From Amaranthus tricolor (taxonomy: Eukaryota; Streptophyta; Magnoliopsida; Caryophyllales; Amaranthaceae), in assembly GCF_026212465.1 (NCBI RefSeq), contig NC_080059.1, positions 11,797,329 through 11,861,328 on the forward strand: DNA of 64,000 bases, in the 5' to 3' direction. The notes beneath the pieces were generated by a model that searched no databases, was not told where the DNA came from, and saw only the letters and a program-made list of their open reading frames with translations. The translations under genes and the position numbers were made by a program. This document shows positions 36,564-48,026 of this stretch, one piece after another (within the stretch, counting starts at the first letter, position 1; every line of letters begins with the position of its first letter).

Positions 36564-39494
36564 TGTAGCACCCCGATATTTTTATGACGCCATTATTTAA
36601 TATTTTAATAACTTTTAGAGATTTTATAATTATACTAAATTATTTTTGAATTAGTTTGAATAAATTTCTTTCATACACGAATTTAAATATTAATATAATT
36701 ATATTAGAAAAACAAATATATATAGATTTGCGATTACTAAAATAAAGAGGTTCGAATTAAAATTATTATTTTATTAAATTTGTACGCACACGAAGGTCCC
36801 TCACAAAAAGATAAATATAAATAAATAATAACTAAATAAATAAATAAATAAATAAATAAACAAATAAATAAAATAAATAGATGAGTCAAGGTTTTAAGTG
36901 GGTAGTACTCCCTCCCTCACTCAATTCACACGCTTCCCTTCCCCTTTTCCTTCTTCCTTCTTTCTTTCCCTGCTTCCTTCCCTTTTCCCTCTACTGTGCC
37001 GCCAGGGCTGGCTGTTGTGCCGCCCCTTGTGACTGCTGCCCAGTTGCACGACACCTCCTGCAAGATTCCCCGACCCTTGGCCTTGGATCTGGAGCCTCAC
37101 CACAGCAGCTGCGCTGCGTTTTTTCCCAACCGGCTGCCACACCACAGTGAACAGCCGTCCACCCTTCCACCACCAGCAACCGCTTCACTCCCTGCGGCCA
37201 GAAACTAGCGGTTGTGACAGCAGCAGCCCTGAGCCGTGACTCCATCCACCACCACAATAACCACTCTTCTCTCCACCCCTTTCTCTTGTTCACCTAAGTA
37301 AGCCATATCCTCTTCCCTAATTGATTTTCTCTTGTTTTTAATTGAAATTGTTATCAACTTTATGATTTTAGTATTGATTTTAGTATTATTTTCATTGAAT
37401 CTTTTTGTGGGTAAGAGTTTGATTGATGAATTGAACATATTTATGATTTAGGGTTTTAGGTGTGATTAGAAATTATGGGTTGTGTGTTGATTGTGTATTA
37501 ATTTGGTTTAATCTTATCATGGGTAATAGAAATGATGTTATCCTTGAGCATGAAATAATTAGGGTTTGATTTAGAAATGAGATTACTAGTGTGTGCCTTG
37601 TATGCTACTTTGGTGGTGTTATGATTAATTGAATAACATGAGTTTTTTTAAGACTTGGTTAATTATTGTTGTGATAATTAGTAATGATTTTGATTAAACT
37701 TGACTATAGTTATGATTTTGGTGGTCAAATTGGGAGTAATAGATGCTAATTGTTGTGACTTGATTGTTGTGGATTACAAGTACTCTTAGTAGGTCGTCAT
37801 TGAATTTATAAATACATAATTTTAGTAAGGCTACGAGAATAATATCAACTTATTGTAGAAGGTTGTTAAGTTACTTGTGGTGATGCTCGATTGTAGTCTT
37901 TCTAGCTCTGGAGAATGTAGCGAAAGATGTCGCAATTCGACCACTTTAAGAATTGTCATCATGTCATATTAGTGTTAATTCAACATTGCGAGACTTAAGT
38001 GTGAATTGTTGTTTTATTTTTAAGATAATGTGAATCGTTATAACTCAAAGTTAGTTGATGTAAAGAAACGGTTCACATAATCCTTTTATTCTTTTGTCGA
38101 TGGAAAGACTTATGTTATTGTTGAACTAACAATTATGATTGATGTTGAATGATTTGCGTACGTGCTAGAAGTAATTGAAAACTTGTCGTGAATGAATGAT
38201 AATGGTTACTTTGGCTTTTAGCTGGTATGACTTAGTAGTTAAGGGAACGTATTAGTTCTATTCTTAACTTGTATAGGTTCCCAATTCATAAGAGGAAAGT
38301 AGAACCTTAGTTGGGTGACTTTTGTATCATTTAGTCGTGCAGTGACGCTTGCAGGTACGTACACGCAGTAATTAACTATGACATTAATTGTTTCAAAATA
38401 CTATCAATATTTTTTGATTATATGCATCGTATTAGAAATTATAGAGCACCGAAAAGTAAACTATGCTATTGAATAGTCATAATAGTGGTATAGGCAAGTA
38501 GAATGAAAGCACTAGGAGACTATGAGAACAAATTCCTAAATAGTAGAGAACGCACTATGGTTGCGTGTGGTATCGAATTGATTCCCTAGTTATTGAGCCT
38601 TGATTTTGATTAGTTGGCGTGGCTCAACTGGATTTATTTCCAGTTGATTTAGTAGTCCCCTAGGTGAGATACGACGGGATCACTGTAGGGGGTATGAGCA
38701 TACTTTTGTCGTTGGGCGCCGGGTGGCCGATACTGCCCCTTGACCGAGGTGTTATTATGCGAGCCTTGCAAACCCTAATATGGTGGCCTCTTCACTGAAT
38801 TGGTACACCAGTGTGTTAGTTTTTCCCGAAGGTAGGACCCGAGAGGGTCAGCTGGAAGGGGTATGAACTCATACTTTGCCATGGGCGCTGGGTATAGGAC
38901 CGAGGATTATAGTTTGACATAACAGGTATAGGAGCTTCTTTTGCATTACATACGGGGGAAATGAGTGAGAATCTTGAAGAGTACAATAATCTTATTGCCT
39001 ACGTATAGTTTCTTTTTAATTAATTTGGTTATGTCTGGAGCTTGAGGCACATGTCCTCCTTTGTATAAGTTATTTCTGCTGCGTTGTTTTTTTGTGGCTT
39101 GTATGTTTAAATGGTTTATCATTCTTGTATCTTTCTTCAAACCCAAGCATTTATATTGGAATCACGATCCATGCTTAGCATGTCGACCGAAGATTACTTG
39201 ATGATCATTCCGTCGTGATAATTTGTTACAAGGTCGATGATGCCTCTTTTTTATTATGTTTTATTGATCGTCGTTTTTTATAGTGCATCAAATTTTAGGG
39301 CAGATGTTGCCGAAATTCTTGCACAATCTTGTTTGGAGTTTTCTAATCCCTTTAATTAAATCAATCAAACTTTAACCATTTTATTTCTTTGTTCATTTTA
39401 TATTTTATTTTATTTTTAATGTAACACCCGAATTTCTTCCGTTCCCTTGCGGTTTTGGTTCCGTATAGAGGGTCGGAAATTCAGGGGTGTTACA
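36564..39494. mobile_element. Solo LTR, about 2.9 kb, Tekay/Del-type chromovirus
   Basis: It starts TGTAGCACCCCGATATTT and ends AATTCAGGGGTGTTACA, the TGTAACACCCC...GGGGTGTTACA frame typical of Tekay/Del Ty3/Gypsy LTRs. The flanks AATAG (36559-36563) and AATAA (39495-39499) are a 5-bp target duplication with one mismatch. It contains no gag or pol. The 3' end has the usual internal TGTAACACCCGAATTTC segment (39420-39437) that folds back on the terminus. The proline-codon-rich segment at 36900-37200 is not called as coding. Confidence 0.75.
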
Positions 39495-39499
39495 AATAA

Positions 39500-39872
39500 G
39501 CATAGACGTAAGAGAAGAATTGGAAGTAACATTCACAACTTGATTGCCTAGGGGTACCTCTTCTACGTATAACTCCAAAGAGGGAATAGATGTAGCCTTT
39601 GAATGCTCCCACATAGCATCTATAGAATCACCATCCTCAACCGGAAAAGCTAACGATAGACCACTCATGTCGTATTTAAAACTTAAATTAACAGTATTTC
39701 GTGTGGTGTCAATTTCAATCTTAGAACATATAAGAAGCTTAAACTCATTCAAATCCATGTTCGAGTTGCATGCAAACAATTTACGTTTACCCCCAACATA
39801 CGTAACAGTGTTACCACTTGTACGAATGGAAGCATTCTAAAAACATGCAATAGTCACACGAAATGATGCCAT
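39500..39872 (-). pseudogene. MURA-type transposase N-terminus (element C), truncated
   Basis: Starting at ATG 39872 on the minus strand, the product begins MASFRVTIACF, matching the element A transposase. A TAG (39840-39838) replaces the Trp that follows in A. After it come FACNSNMDLNEFKLLICSKI and SLELYVEEVPLGN, the same PB1-like N-terminal domain. Homology stops at the solo LTR junction; the DDE, SWIM and CCHC parts are missing. Confidence 0.9.
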
Positions 39873-40560
39873 TTCTACATGAATACATACAAAATCAACT
39901 TTATCACCAAGTACATTCACGAATATACATAATTAATTAACTACATTTACATAACTATTTAACTACATTTACATAAACTAATTAACTAATTCAAATAAAA
40001 TAAATATACTCAATATACAAAACAAATTAACTACATATAATCAATATACAAAACAAAATCAATATACATAATTAACTAACTACATTTACATAAACTAAAT
40101 CAATATAATCACCAAGTAACTAAGTACATAATTGTTAATTCAAATAAGTTGTGATTACATAACTAAGTAAAAAATCACCAATTACATTCAATATATTATC
40201 CACAATAAAAAACTAAAGTTATTGAACCATAATCAAAAAAATAAACAAATAAGTAAAAAATAACTAATACATTACCTTAATCAGCTTAAATTGAACTAAA
40301 GGAGTAGTGATTTAACAAGAAATGCCCTGCATTTGAAACAAATATTGAAGATTACATAAAACCCTAATTTTCGTATAAATTAACCAAAAAAACAAAGAAA
40401 TTTATACCTTAAAAAACTCCAAGTATATGCTAGACCACTTTACTAGTGTTTGGATTGGGAGAGGGAGGGATTAATTGAAGGTTTGAAGAAAGAGAGGGAG
40501 GATTCGTTGACTGGGGTTTTAGGGTTTAATGAAATTGGGGGAAAATGAGGAAGGTAGGAT
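39873..40560 (-). promoter_or_regulatory. Leader region of the element C transposase
   Basis: On the minus strand, a pyrimidine-rich block with CCCTCCCTCTCCCAATCC, a GGTATAAAT donor and a TTTCAAATGCAG acceptor suggest spliced 5'-leader exons as in element A. Inference only. Confidence 0.35.
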
Positions 40561-40793
40561 GATTTGCTGAATTTAGCTCGAGTCTGTTCGCTGTTACTAA
40601 CAGCGAACTAGGACTGAAGGTCAAAAATAGTCGAAGTTTGACTTTTTTTGACCTCTAGTTTTTGTTTGCTGTTACTGACAACGAACAGCTCCAAGCCACA
40701 TGTTTGGGAAAAACTGCTTATCTTGGGAAATATTTTGAACCTTGTATGTTATGTGAATTTTTTATATTTTTTTGCTTATTGTTTCAAATTTTC
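40561..40793 (-). repeat. MULE C right terminal inverted repeat with palindromes
   Basis: It pairs with 33327-33660. A palindrome with the TGTTCGCTGTTACTAACAGC core lies at about 40586-40608, and a decayed one (TTGTTTGCTGTTACTGACAA) at about 40662-40690. Confidence 0.85.
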
Positions 40794-40802
40794 TATAATG
40801 AA

Positions 40803-41895
40803 GAGGTCTCAGGTTTGAGTCTAATTGCGTGCATTTTTTTTAAATTTTTTAAAAATCCTTTAAACCTTATCAAGGCCGGCCTTAGGTTTTTAGGGGTCCG
40901 GAGCGAAAGATTATTTATAGGCCCCTAAACTAGTGTATATATATAGAAAAATTCGAACCTTACACTAGTTTAAAAGGCCTTGAGCTTAGGCAAGACTTGC
41001 ACTTGTTTAGGGTGGACCCTGAACCCTATTTTCATTTAGTAATTCGACATCCTTCTTTCCCTTTCAACAACCATTGCCTACAAATTGAGCCTAGACTGTT
41101 CTAGCTTCCAAGGTTTGCGCTTGACCTCGACTGCTGGACCACCGCCATTTGCCATCGGCTTTTCACTTCTTCATTTTGCCTTCAGTTTTCACGCTACTCG
41201 CTGGTAATTGTTTCAAAATTCAATTTGTTTTGTTGCTTTTTTGATTCAATCTTTATTTGTGGGTAATTGTGTAATTCATCAACTTGGAACAATTGTGGAT
41301 AATTGTTTGATAATTGATTCAATTTTGGTCCAGTGTTATGCCTTCAATTTGTTTTTAGATAATTGTTTGATTCATAAACTTGGAGTAATTGGTGGGTAAT
41401 TGTTTGATTCAATCTCTACTTGTCTGTTTCTTAAACTGAATAATTGTTTGAATGATCTTTCCCTTAATTTTTTTCTCTTTGGCACTTATCTTTTTCATTG
41501 TTTGGGATGAATAATTCTTAAACTTGAATGATCTCCCCTCCATTTTGGCTTTAGTTTGTAGTGTTTGTACAGTTTGTGTCAAGTTAAAGCTTGTGACTAA
41601 TGCTTTATTGCTTACTAAATAATTGGAGTAAAACTCTGACATAAGCTAAATGAACCAATTCCAATGGATTAGAAATCCCTAATTTCAATATTAACAACTA
41701 ACAAATATGGTTCTTGTGAGGAATTTATTCATTTTGATTAACATCTTAATCATGACAGCACTTGATTATTTTTCTGGATCCGCCACTGCTCAGAACCTCC
41801 CCTAATTCAAATGAAAAACATAAACGGCTCTGCCAAAAAACGGAGGCAAGCGAGGAAGCGCCAATATTTGAACTTGGAAGTGGAGCTACTTGAAC
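40803..41895. other. Spacer upstream of the PPR gene
   Basis: No gene recognised. A GGCCGGCCTTAGG / AAAAGGCCTTGAGC segment near 40870-40990 looks like decayed repeat DNA. The segment 41205-41420 contains three diverged repeats based on AATTGTTTGATTCA. The promoter of the PPR gene must lie here but is not recognisable. Confidence 0.35.
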
Positions 41896-44800
41896 ATGCA
41901 AATTATTCCAGAGATGTTCAACTATGGCTCCCTGCTATCAACAACAATGTACAAAAAATACTCCAATTTCATACGTTACTACTGCAAATTCCTACAAATT
42001 TCTACAGAATCTGTTGTTGTTAGTGTTAAACCATCTTCATTTCAAATAACACATAAGGCTTATGATTATCTTCTAAGAATATGCTTAGAACAGTGTGGGA
42101 AAATTAAAGCACGCCAAGTTTTCGATGAAATGCCTCAGAGAATATCCCAAATTTTATTTACGTGTAAACGCATCCATGCTCAGAGCTTGAAGTTGGGTTT
42201 TGCTTTAAATGGGGAACTGGGTAATGCACTTTTGGATCTGTATGCTAAATGTGGTAATGCAGTGTATACCAAGAGGGTGTTTCAAAGGTTGGAGATTAGG
42301 GGTGTGGGGTGTTGGAATTCAATCATGTCAATGTATTTGAGAGTTGGATTAGTATATGAAGTTGTCAACTTATTTTGGTCGATGCGAAATTTGGGTTTCT
42401 GGCCGAATCCTTTTAGTTATGCTATTGTGCTTTCTGCTTGTGCTAGAATGGTGCTAATTGATTTCGGAAAACAAGTACATTGTGATGTGATCAAGATGGG
42501 TTATGTATGGCATTCTCATTGTGAAGGTTCATTGACTGATATGTATGTAAAATCTAATGCTTTAGGTGATGCTAGGCGATTGTTCGATCAAGTGGTTAAT
42601 CCAAGTTTGGTTTCATGGACCACGATGATTACATCATATGTTATGATGGGATTACTTGATGAGGCGCTTAAAGTGTTTGACAGTATGCAAAATCAAGGCT
42701 TTTTTCCTGATCATGTGGCATTTGTGACTGTGATTAGTGCATTGGTTAATGATGGGAGGTTGGATAAGGCAAGGGATTTGTTCAGCCAAATGCATCTTCC
42801 TAATACTATAGCTTGGAATGTTATGATATCTGGCCATGCTAAAAGAGGTTTTGAAGCAGAAGCTATAAAATTGTTCATACATATGAGAAGAGTCGGTGTA
42901 CCATCAACTCGTTCCACTTTAGGCAGTGTTGTAAGTGCCATTGCTAGTTTGAAGGTTTTGGACGTTGGTCAATCAGTTCATGCTCAGGCAATACAACAAG
43001 GACTTGATCATAATGTTTATGTAGGAAGCTCTTTACTAAACATGTATGCCAAATGTCAAAAGCTGGATTCTGCAAGGCAAGTTTTTGATTCATTGGACCA
43101 GAGAAACATTATAATGTGGAATGCGATGCTTGGAGGTTATGTACAAAATGGATTTGCTGGAGAGGTAATTGAATTATTCATGGACATGAAGGATGATGGT
43201 TTTCAAGTCGATGGGTTTACTTATACGAGCATTCTGAGCGCTTGTGGTTGTTTAAAGAAAATGGATTTGGGAAGCCAGTTACATTCTTTGATAATTAAGA
43301 CTAACTTTGAAACTAACTTATTTGTAAGCAATGCATTGGTAGACATGTATGCTAAATTAGGGAGTTTAGCAGAGGCAAGGCAGATATTTGATGGTATGGA
43401 GATTAGGGATAATGTATCGTGGAATGCAGTTATTGTTGGGCATGTTCAGGTGGAAGAGGAAGATAAGGCTTTTGACCTATTTCGGAGAATGACGTCTGAA
43501 GGTACAACAGCTGATGAATTTTCTCTAGCGAGCATACTCAACGCTTGTGCTACATTGAAAAATCTTGCCAGTGGAAGACAAATGCATTGTTTATCTGTGA
43601 AACAAGGCTTAGCAACTAGCCTATATGCAGGAAGCTCCCTTATTGACATGTATGTCAAGTGTGGGATGAATGAGAATGCATATAAAGTTTTCAATCGTAT
43701 GCGAAAGTGGAGTGTGATCTCTATGAATGCTTTGATTGCAGGGCTTGCTCATGATAGTTTGACGGAAGCGTTAGAAATTTATAAGCTTATGCTGGCTGAA
43801 GGACTATGCCCATCTGAAATCACTTTTGCTAATCTATTAGAAGCATGCCATGCCCATGGATCCTTTGGATTTGACTTCGGGAGGCAAATCCACTGCCTTT
43901 TGTCAAAGAAAGGGATCTTGTATGATGATGGATTCTTGGGTGTATCTCTATTGAGCGTGTACATGAATTCCCATCAAAAGACAGATGCTATTCAATTATT
44001 TTCGGAGTTCCCAGAACAGAAGAGTGCAATTCTATGGACATCTATGATGTCTGGATTAAGTCAAAATGACTACCATGAGGAAGCCTTACAGTTCTATAAA
44101 GAAATGCGTAGCTATAATGTTTTGCCTGACCAAGCAACATTTGCTAGCGTTCTCAAGATATGTTCCGCATTAACTTTATTGAGGGATGGCACCGAAATCC
44201 ACTCATTTGCTTTTCGTTATGGCTTCTATTCAGATGTATTAGTTGGCTGTGCTCTTATTGACATGTATGCCAAATGTGGAGATGTCAGAAGTTCTATGCA
44301 GGTTTTCAATGAAATTGACTGTAAATGGGATATCATTCTATGGAATTCAGTTATAGTAGGATTAGCTAAAAATGGCTATGTAGAAGATGTACTAAAAACA
44401 TTTGGTGAATTGATGCAGTCTAACACAAATCCTGATGAGGTGACATTCCTGGGTGTTCTTAGTGCTTGTAGTCATGGTGGAAAAATATGTGAAGGTCGTC
44501 GTATCTATAATACGATGATAAATAAGTATGGTATACAGCCGAGACATGATCATTGTGCTTGTATGATTGATCTTTTTGGTCGATGGGGTTTACTCGAGGA
44601 AGCAGAGAGTTTTATTGAAATGCTAGAGTTGGAACCTGATGCAAAGATATGGGCTTCTTTTCTTAGTGCTTGTAAATTACACGGAGATGATGAAAGGGGA
44701 AGGAGAGCAGCAGAAAAGCTTATTACTCTTGATCCTTATAATTCTTCAGCATATATTTTGCTTTCAAGTATACATGCTTCCTCAGGCAATTGGAGTGAGG

Positions 44801-44904
44801 TTGATTCCTTGAGGAAGAAAATGAAAGAACAGGGTGTCATAAAGTTTCCTGGATCTAGTTGGATCAGTAAGACAAAGGGTATTGTTGTTGATGACTTGCC
44901 ATAG
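41896..44904 (+). CDS. PLS-class pentatricopeptide repeat protein, At3g09040-like
   Basis: This is an intact intronless gene; from the first in-frame ATG (41896) it encodes 1002 aa. Tandem P, L and S motifs of 31-36 residues run through most of the protein, with signatures such as LLDLYAKCG, WNVMISGHAKRG and SLIDMYVKCG. An E-type C-terminal region (CACMIDLFGRWGLLEEAESFIEM, then NSSAYILLSSIHASSGNW and PGSSWI) ends the protein. The order of motifs follows Arabidopsis At3g09040, a predicted mitochondrial E-subclass PPR of similar length. Family members bind organellar RNA and usually specify C-to-U editing sites. The protein ends soon after PGSSWI, so the E+ extension is short or absent. No DYW domain. 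Confidence 0.92.
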   Translation: MQIIPEMFNYGSLLSTTMYKKYSNFIRYYCKFLQISTESVVVSVKPSSFQITHKAYDYLLRICLEQCGKIKARQVFDEMPQRISQILFTCKRIHAQSLKLGFALNGELGNALLDLYAKCGNAVYTKRVFQRLEIRGVGCWNSIMSMYLRVGLVYEVVNLFWSMRNLGFWPNPFSYAIVLSACARMVLIDFGKQVHCDVIKMGYVWHSHCEGSLTDMYVKSNALGDARRLFDQVVNPSLVSWTTMITSYVMMGLLDEALKVFDSMQNQGFFPDHVAFVTVISALVNDGRLDKARDLFSQMHLPNTIAWNVMISGHAKRGFEAEAIKLFIHMRRVGVPSTRSTLGSVVSAIASLKVLDVGQSVHAQAIQQGLDHNVYVGSSLLNMYAKCQKLDSARQVFDSLDQRNIIMWNAMLGGYVQNGFAGEVIELFMDMKDDGFQVDGFTYTSILSACGCLKKMDLGSQLHSLIIKTNFETNLFVSNALVDMYAKLGSLAEARQIFDGMEIRDNVSWNAVIVGHVQVEEEDKAFDLFRRMTSEGTTADEFSLASILNACATLKNLASGRQMHCLSVKQGLATSLYAGSSLIDMYVKCGMNENAYKVFNRMRKWSVISMNALIAGLAHDSLTEALEIYKLMLAEGLCPSEITFANLLEACHAHGSFGFDFGRQIHCLLSKKGILYDDGFLGVSLLSVYMNSHQKTDAIQLFSEFPEQKSAILWTSMMSGLSQNDYHEEALQFYKEMRSYNVLPDQATFASVLKICSALTLLRDGTEIHSFAFRYGFYSDVLVGCALIDMYAKCGDVRSSMQVFNEIDCKWDIILWNSVIVGLAKNGYVEDVLKTFGELMQSNTNPDEVTFLGVLSACSHGGKICEGRRIYNTMINKYGIQPRHDHCACMIDLFGRWGLLEEAESFIEMLELEPDAKIWASFLSACKLHGDDERGRRAAEKLITLDPYNSSAYILLSSIHASSGNWSEVDSLRKKMKEQGVIKFPGSSWISKTKGIVVDDLP

Positions 44905-45099
44905 GAAAACAAGGGTACATCTGATCCTCTCAAACCCTGTCTAGATAGGACCCACATAATAACATTGGGGTAATGAAATAGAATGTTGTATAGCATCATA
45001 CATGGTATTTTTTCAAAAGCATACATACAATGGTGTGCTTCTTGTGTTTGATGGCCTTTTGGTTAATCTGACTTGGTAGTGCTTCTTTTTTTACTAATA

Positions 45100-46759
45100 T
45101 CCTCTATATATAAAAAGCCTTCAAGGGAAGAATATTATTCATCATGCATTTGATGAATAGTGTTTTTGCCAAGTGGATTCCCAATCAGCCTTGAGGTGCC
45201 AGCTGTTATGTTTAATTGCCACTCATCCTTTAATTGCTGGCTTGTGAGAGGGTTTTTCCTTTTTTGCTTTCCCTTGCTCTGCTCTGTTCCATTTACTCTT
45301 CTTGATCTCTTTATAAAAAACCCTAAGACAGATTCCCCTCTCCCTTATTTCAACTACGCCGTTCTGTACTTCTTTGAGAGACTAACTGCTTGATTAAGAA
45401 ATGAAAATTCATAACCGACTGATCTTCTTTGAGGGATTCATCCCAAAGTTACGTTGAATGATGTATGTCTTCCTCCAAACTCAATTGTCACAAAGCCGAT
45501 GGCGGCTATTCAGATGCAGGCTTCTCTTCCTTAAATTTGAGTTTTATTGATTTCTGTATAGGGTTAATGAAGTTCTATTACCTCTAGGTACTTTTTTTCT
45601 CAGTTTTTTTGTTCTGGTTTTAGTTTTGAAAATTTAGGGTTTTTAGGTTTTTCGTTTTAGATTTGATTTTCGTTTGATCTTTATTTTCATCTGATTTATG
45701 GAATTTTATTTTCGTTTTCATTTCAGATTTGATTCTGCAAATTAGGTACAACTTCAGATCTGAGTTTTCATTTTTGTTTTATAAGGTAAACTCTTCCTTG
45801 AAAGCTTGTTAGTTTATGGTAGTACAACTTCTACTGCACATAGATTTTTGAATTTGAGTTTTGTTGATTTCTGTTTAGGGTTGATGAAGTTCCATTTAGT
45901 TTTCAAGATTTTGATTCTTGATTAGTGGTTTCTCTATCAAAGCTTGCTGTAGTTTTTTTTTAGGGTTTTCTTATATGTGGTATAGTTAATTGGATAGTTA
46001 ATTTGCCCCTTTTTTATGTTTTCAGATTGAATGATAATATAGTGATTTTTGGTAAGATGACGGGGTGCTTACTTAAGGCTCAAAAAGAGTATTTAATGCT
46101 ATTTCATTACTAATTAATATCCTCACTGGTCATTTTATTGTACGATGATCAATTTATGGCAAAATTGGATAATAATTTTATAATTTTTGAGAGTAGTTAT
46201 GTCAATCACTGAGGATAAAAATGGGATAAAATGAGGGCATAAATAAGTTGTGCATATCCACGGATGTGCAAATACTCCATATAATAGCTTAAAGTTGTTG
46301 GAAATTTATGAGGACCAACAACAAGAACAATGTCAATCACTAAATTACATAATTGTAGTTGCTTAAACGTAATGCTAGGCTTGGTAGGTGTTTTTAGATT
46401 ATAGTTTTTACAAGAAGGTTTTTCTTTTTAAGAATGTGCTTTTTAGAAGGCAGTCGTAAATGTTATCTACAGCAATATTTCTGGCAAAGACAGCAGATTT
46501 TTTGTTTTGAATGTCAAGATTGTGAAATGCGATTATAATTTCTCTTTTAATGGTAGAAAATGTTTGTCAAACCTTGAATCTTCTTATGAATTGTGACTTT
46601 TGAATTGTGAATTGTGAATTGGAATATGGAAAACTGTTCCTCTTTGGCTAATTTTACTAAATAGATAGCAAGTTTGATAACATGGCTTTTGATGATATGG
46701 ATTGACAAGTAATTCTCATATGGTAGAATTTTCCATTTATATCTGGAATTATGTTGCAG
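45100..46759 (+). other. 5' part of the Helitron, no coding exon
   Basis: A pair of imperfect direct repeats (TTTGAGTTTTATTGATTTCTG and TTTGAGTTTTGTTGATTTCTG, near 45536 and 45855) is visible. The region probably holds the captured promoter/leader of the PTB gene, since a splice acceptor (TTGCAG) precedes the PTB exon at 46760. Confidence 0.4.
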
Positions 46760-46799
46760 GAGTTTGTTTGGCTCCCTTTGTGCCGGGCTTACTTGTGTA

Positions 46800-47638
46800 A
46801 TGGCTTCTTTGTCGAGTCAGACACAGTTTCGTTACACCCAAACCCCTTCAAAGGTGCTTCACTTGAGAAATTTGCCTTGGGAATGCACAAAGGAAGAGCT
46901 GATTGAATTGGGGAAGCATTTTGGTAAAGATGGCAACACAAAGTGCAATGTTGGGGCCAACTAGAATCAAGCTTTCATCGAATTTGTAAGTACTTTTTAA
47001 CATTGTTTTTATTTCTTGTGTTGACATCTTGATATCTCTTTTTGATAGTTGTTATAGAAAGAAAGGAGTAGCAAGTTATATATAATCGTTGATAAGAAAT
47101 AATTTGATTATTTTATTTAAAATTCATCAGTGAGGTGAGAACCTCAAATCTTGTGAGCTTTTCACCCTTTCTGATATCATTTTGGCTTGTGAAGTAAGCA
47201 AAAGACTTTTATGCGATGACATGACTGTGTAAATGCAAAAAATCCTTTGTATAAGGCATTGTAAATCTTAACTACCAAGATCCTTAAGGATTTGGGATAC
47301 TAATTTCACTGTTTGCGATGAAAGATTTTGCGGGATTCGATTTCTGTCACTCAATTTTTTGATGTCTGATCCCCTCTTTTTTGGTTTCCAGATGTAATTA
47401 CTTAGTAAGATGTTTATGTGTTTTCTAGGCGGATCTTAATCAAGCCATTTCCATGATATCATACTATGCTTCAACATCAGAACCTGCAGAAATACGTGGA
47501 AAAACAGTTTACCTGCAGTACTCCAACAGGCAAGAAGTTGTGAACATTAAGACCACTGCTGACACTGTAGGAAATGTGTTATTAGTGACAATTGAGGGAG
47601 ATGAAGCTCGCCAAGTCAGTATAGACTGCTTACACTTG
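46800..47638 (+). pseudogene. 5' fragment of a polypyrimidine-tract-binding protein gene (PTB1/2-like)
   Basis: Exon 1 (46800-46985) encodes QFRYTQTPSKVLHLRNLPWE, the start of RRM1 of plant PTB1/PTB2, but has TAG at 46962-46964 where the family has Arg. Exon 2 (47429-47638) encodes SEPAEIRGKTVYLQYSNRQE and NVLLVTIEGDE, reaching the start of RRM2, and ends at a GTAAGT donor in phase. The intron is kept. Nothing of RRM2 onward follows; BLISTER sequence comes next. The full-length relatives are splicing regulators. Confidence 0.88.
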
Positions 47639-48026
47639 GTAAGTCATTAAGATGCTTCATGTTTTGACATTATATGTTGCCTGTATGAATCCTTGGGGTT
47701 AGTTTTTTGGACTAGGCTATGGCTGGTCATACTCTATATATATTGCATATTTCACTTGAATGTAAATGGATAAGCAAGCCATTGTTAATTGTCTAACTTC
47801 GATGGCAGCATAATGCATTGGGAAAAAGAATCATGGGAGCGTATTATGCTGTACAGTTGGCCATCTTCTCCCTCTCGTGGCATCTCCTTTTTCTGTTTAG
47901 TTGTTGCTTTTACTAAACATGTATTGTAATAATTGCTTTCAAGTTTCAATAATACTCATGTTTTATACTCTGGATACTATTGTGTTTTTAATGGTTAGTA
48001 TTTATCTGTTTTATATATAACTAGAC

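Larger units (their letters stand above)
33327..40793 (-). mobile_element. MULE element C: 7.5-kb Mutator-like element with PMD and transposase relics plus a zf-GRF gene
   Basis: The ends are GAAAATTTGAATTAAATAAG on the left and, as reverse complement of the right, GAAAATTTGAAACAATAAGC. The 9-bp target duplication is TATAACGAA at 33318-33326 against TATAATGAA at 40794-40802, one mismatch. It encodes, on the minus strand, a transposase N-terminus (39872-39500) and the tail of a PMD gene (36558-36060). On the plus strand it has a zf-GRF gene. It was later hit by element D and by a retroelement now reduced to a solo LTR. The subterminal palindromes are of the TTGTTCGCTGTTA type, as in element B. 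Confidence 0.92.

Noticed and set aside
36881..37293. Pro/Ser/Ala-rich open frames on both strands
   Set aside because: They lie inside the solo LTR, overlap one another in several frames, and match no domain; GC-rich composition alone keeps them open.
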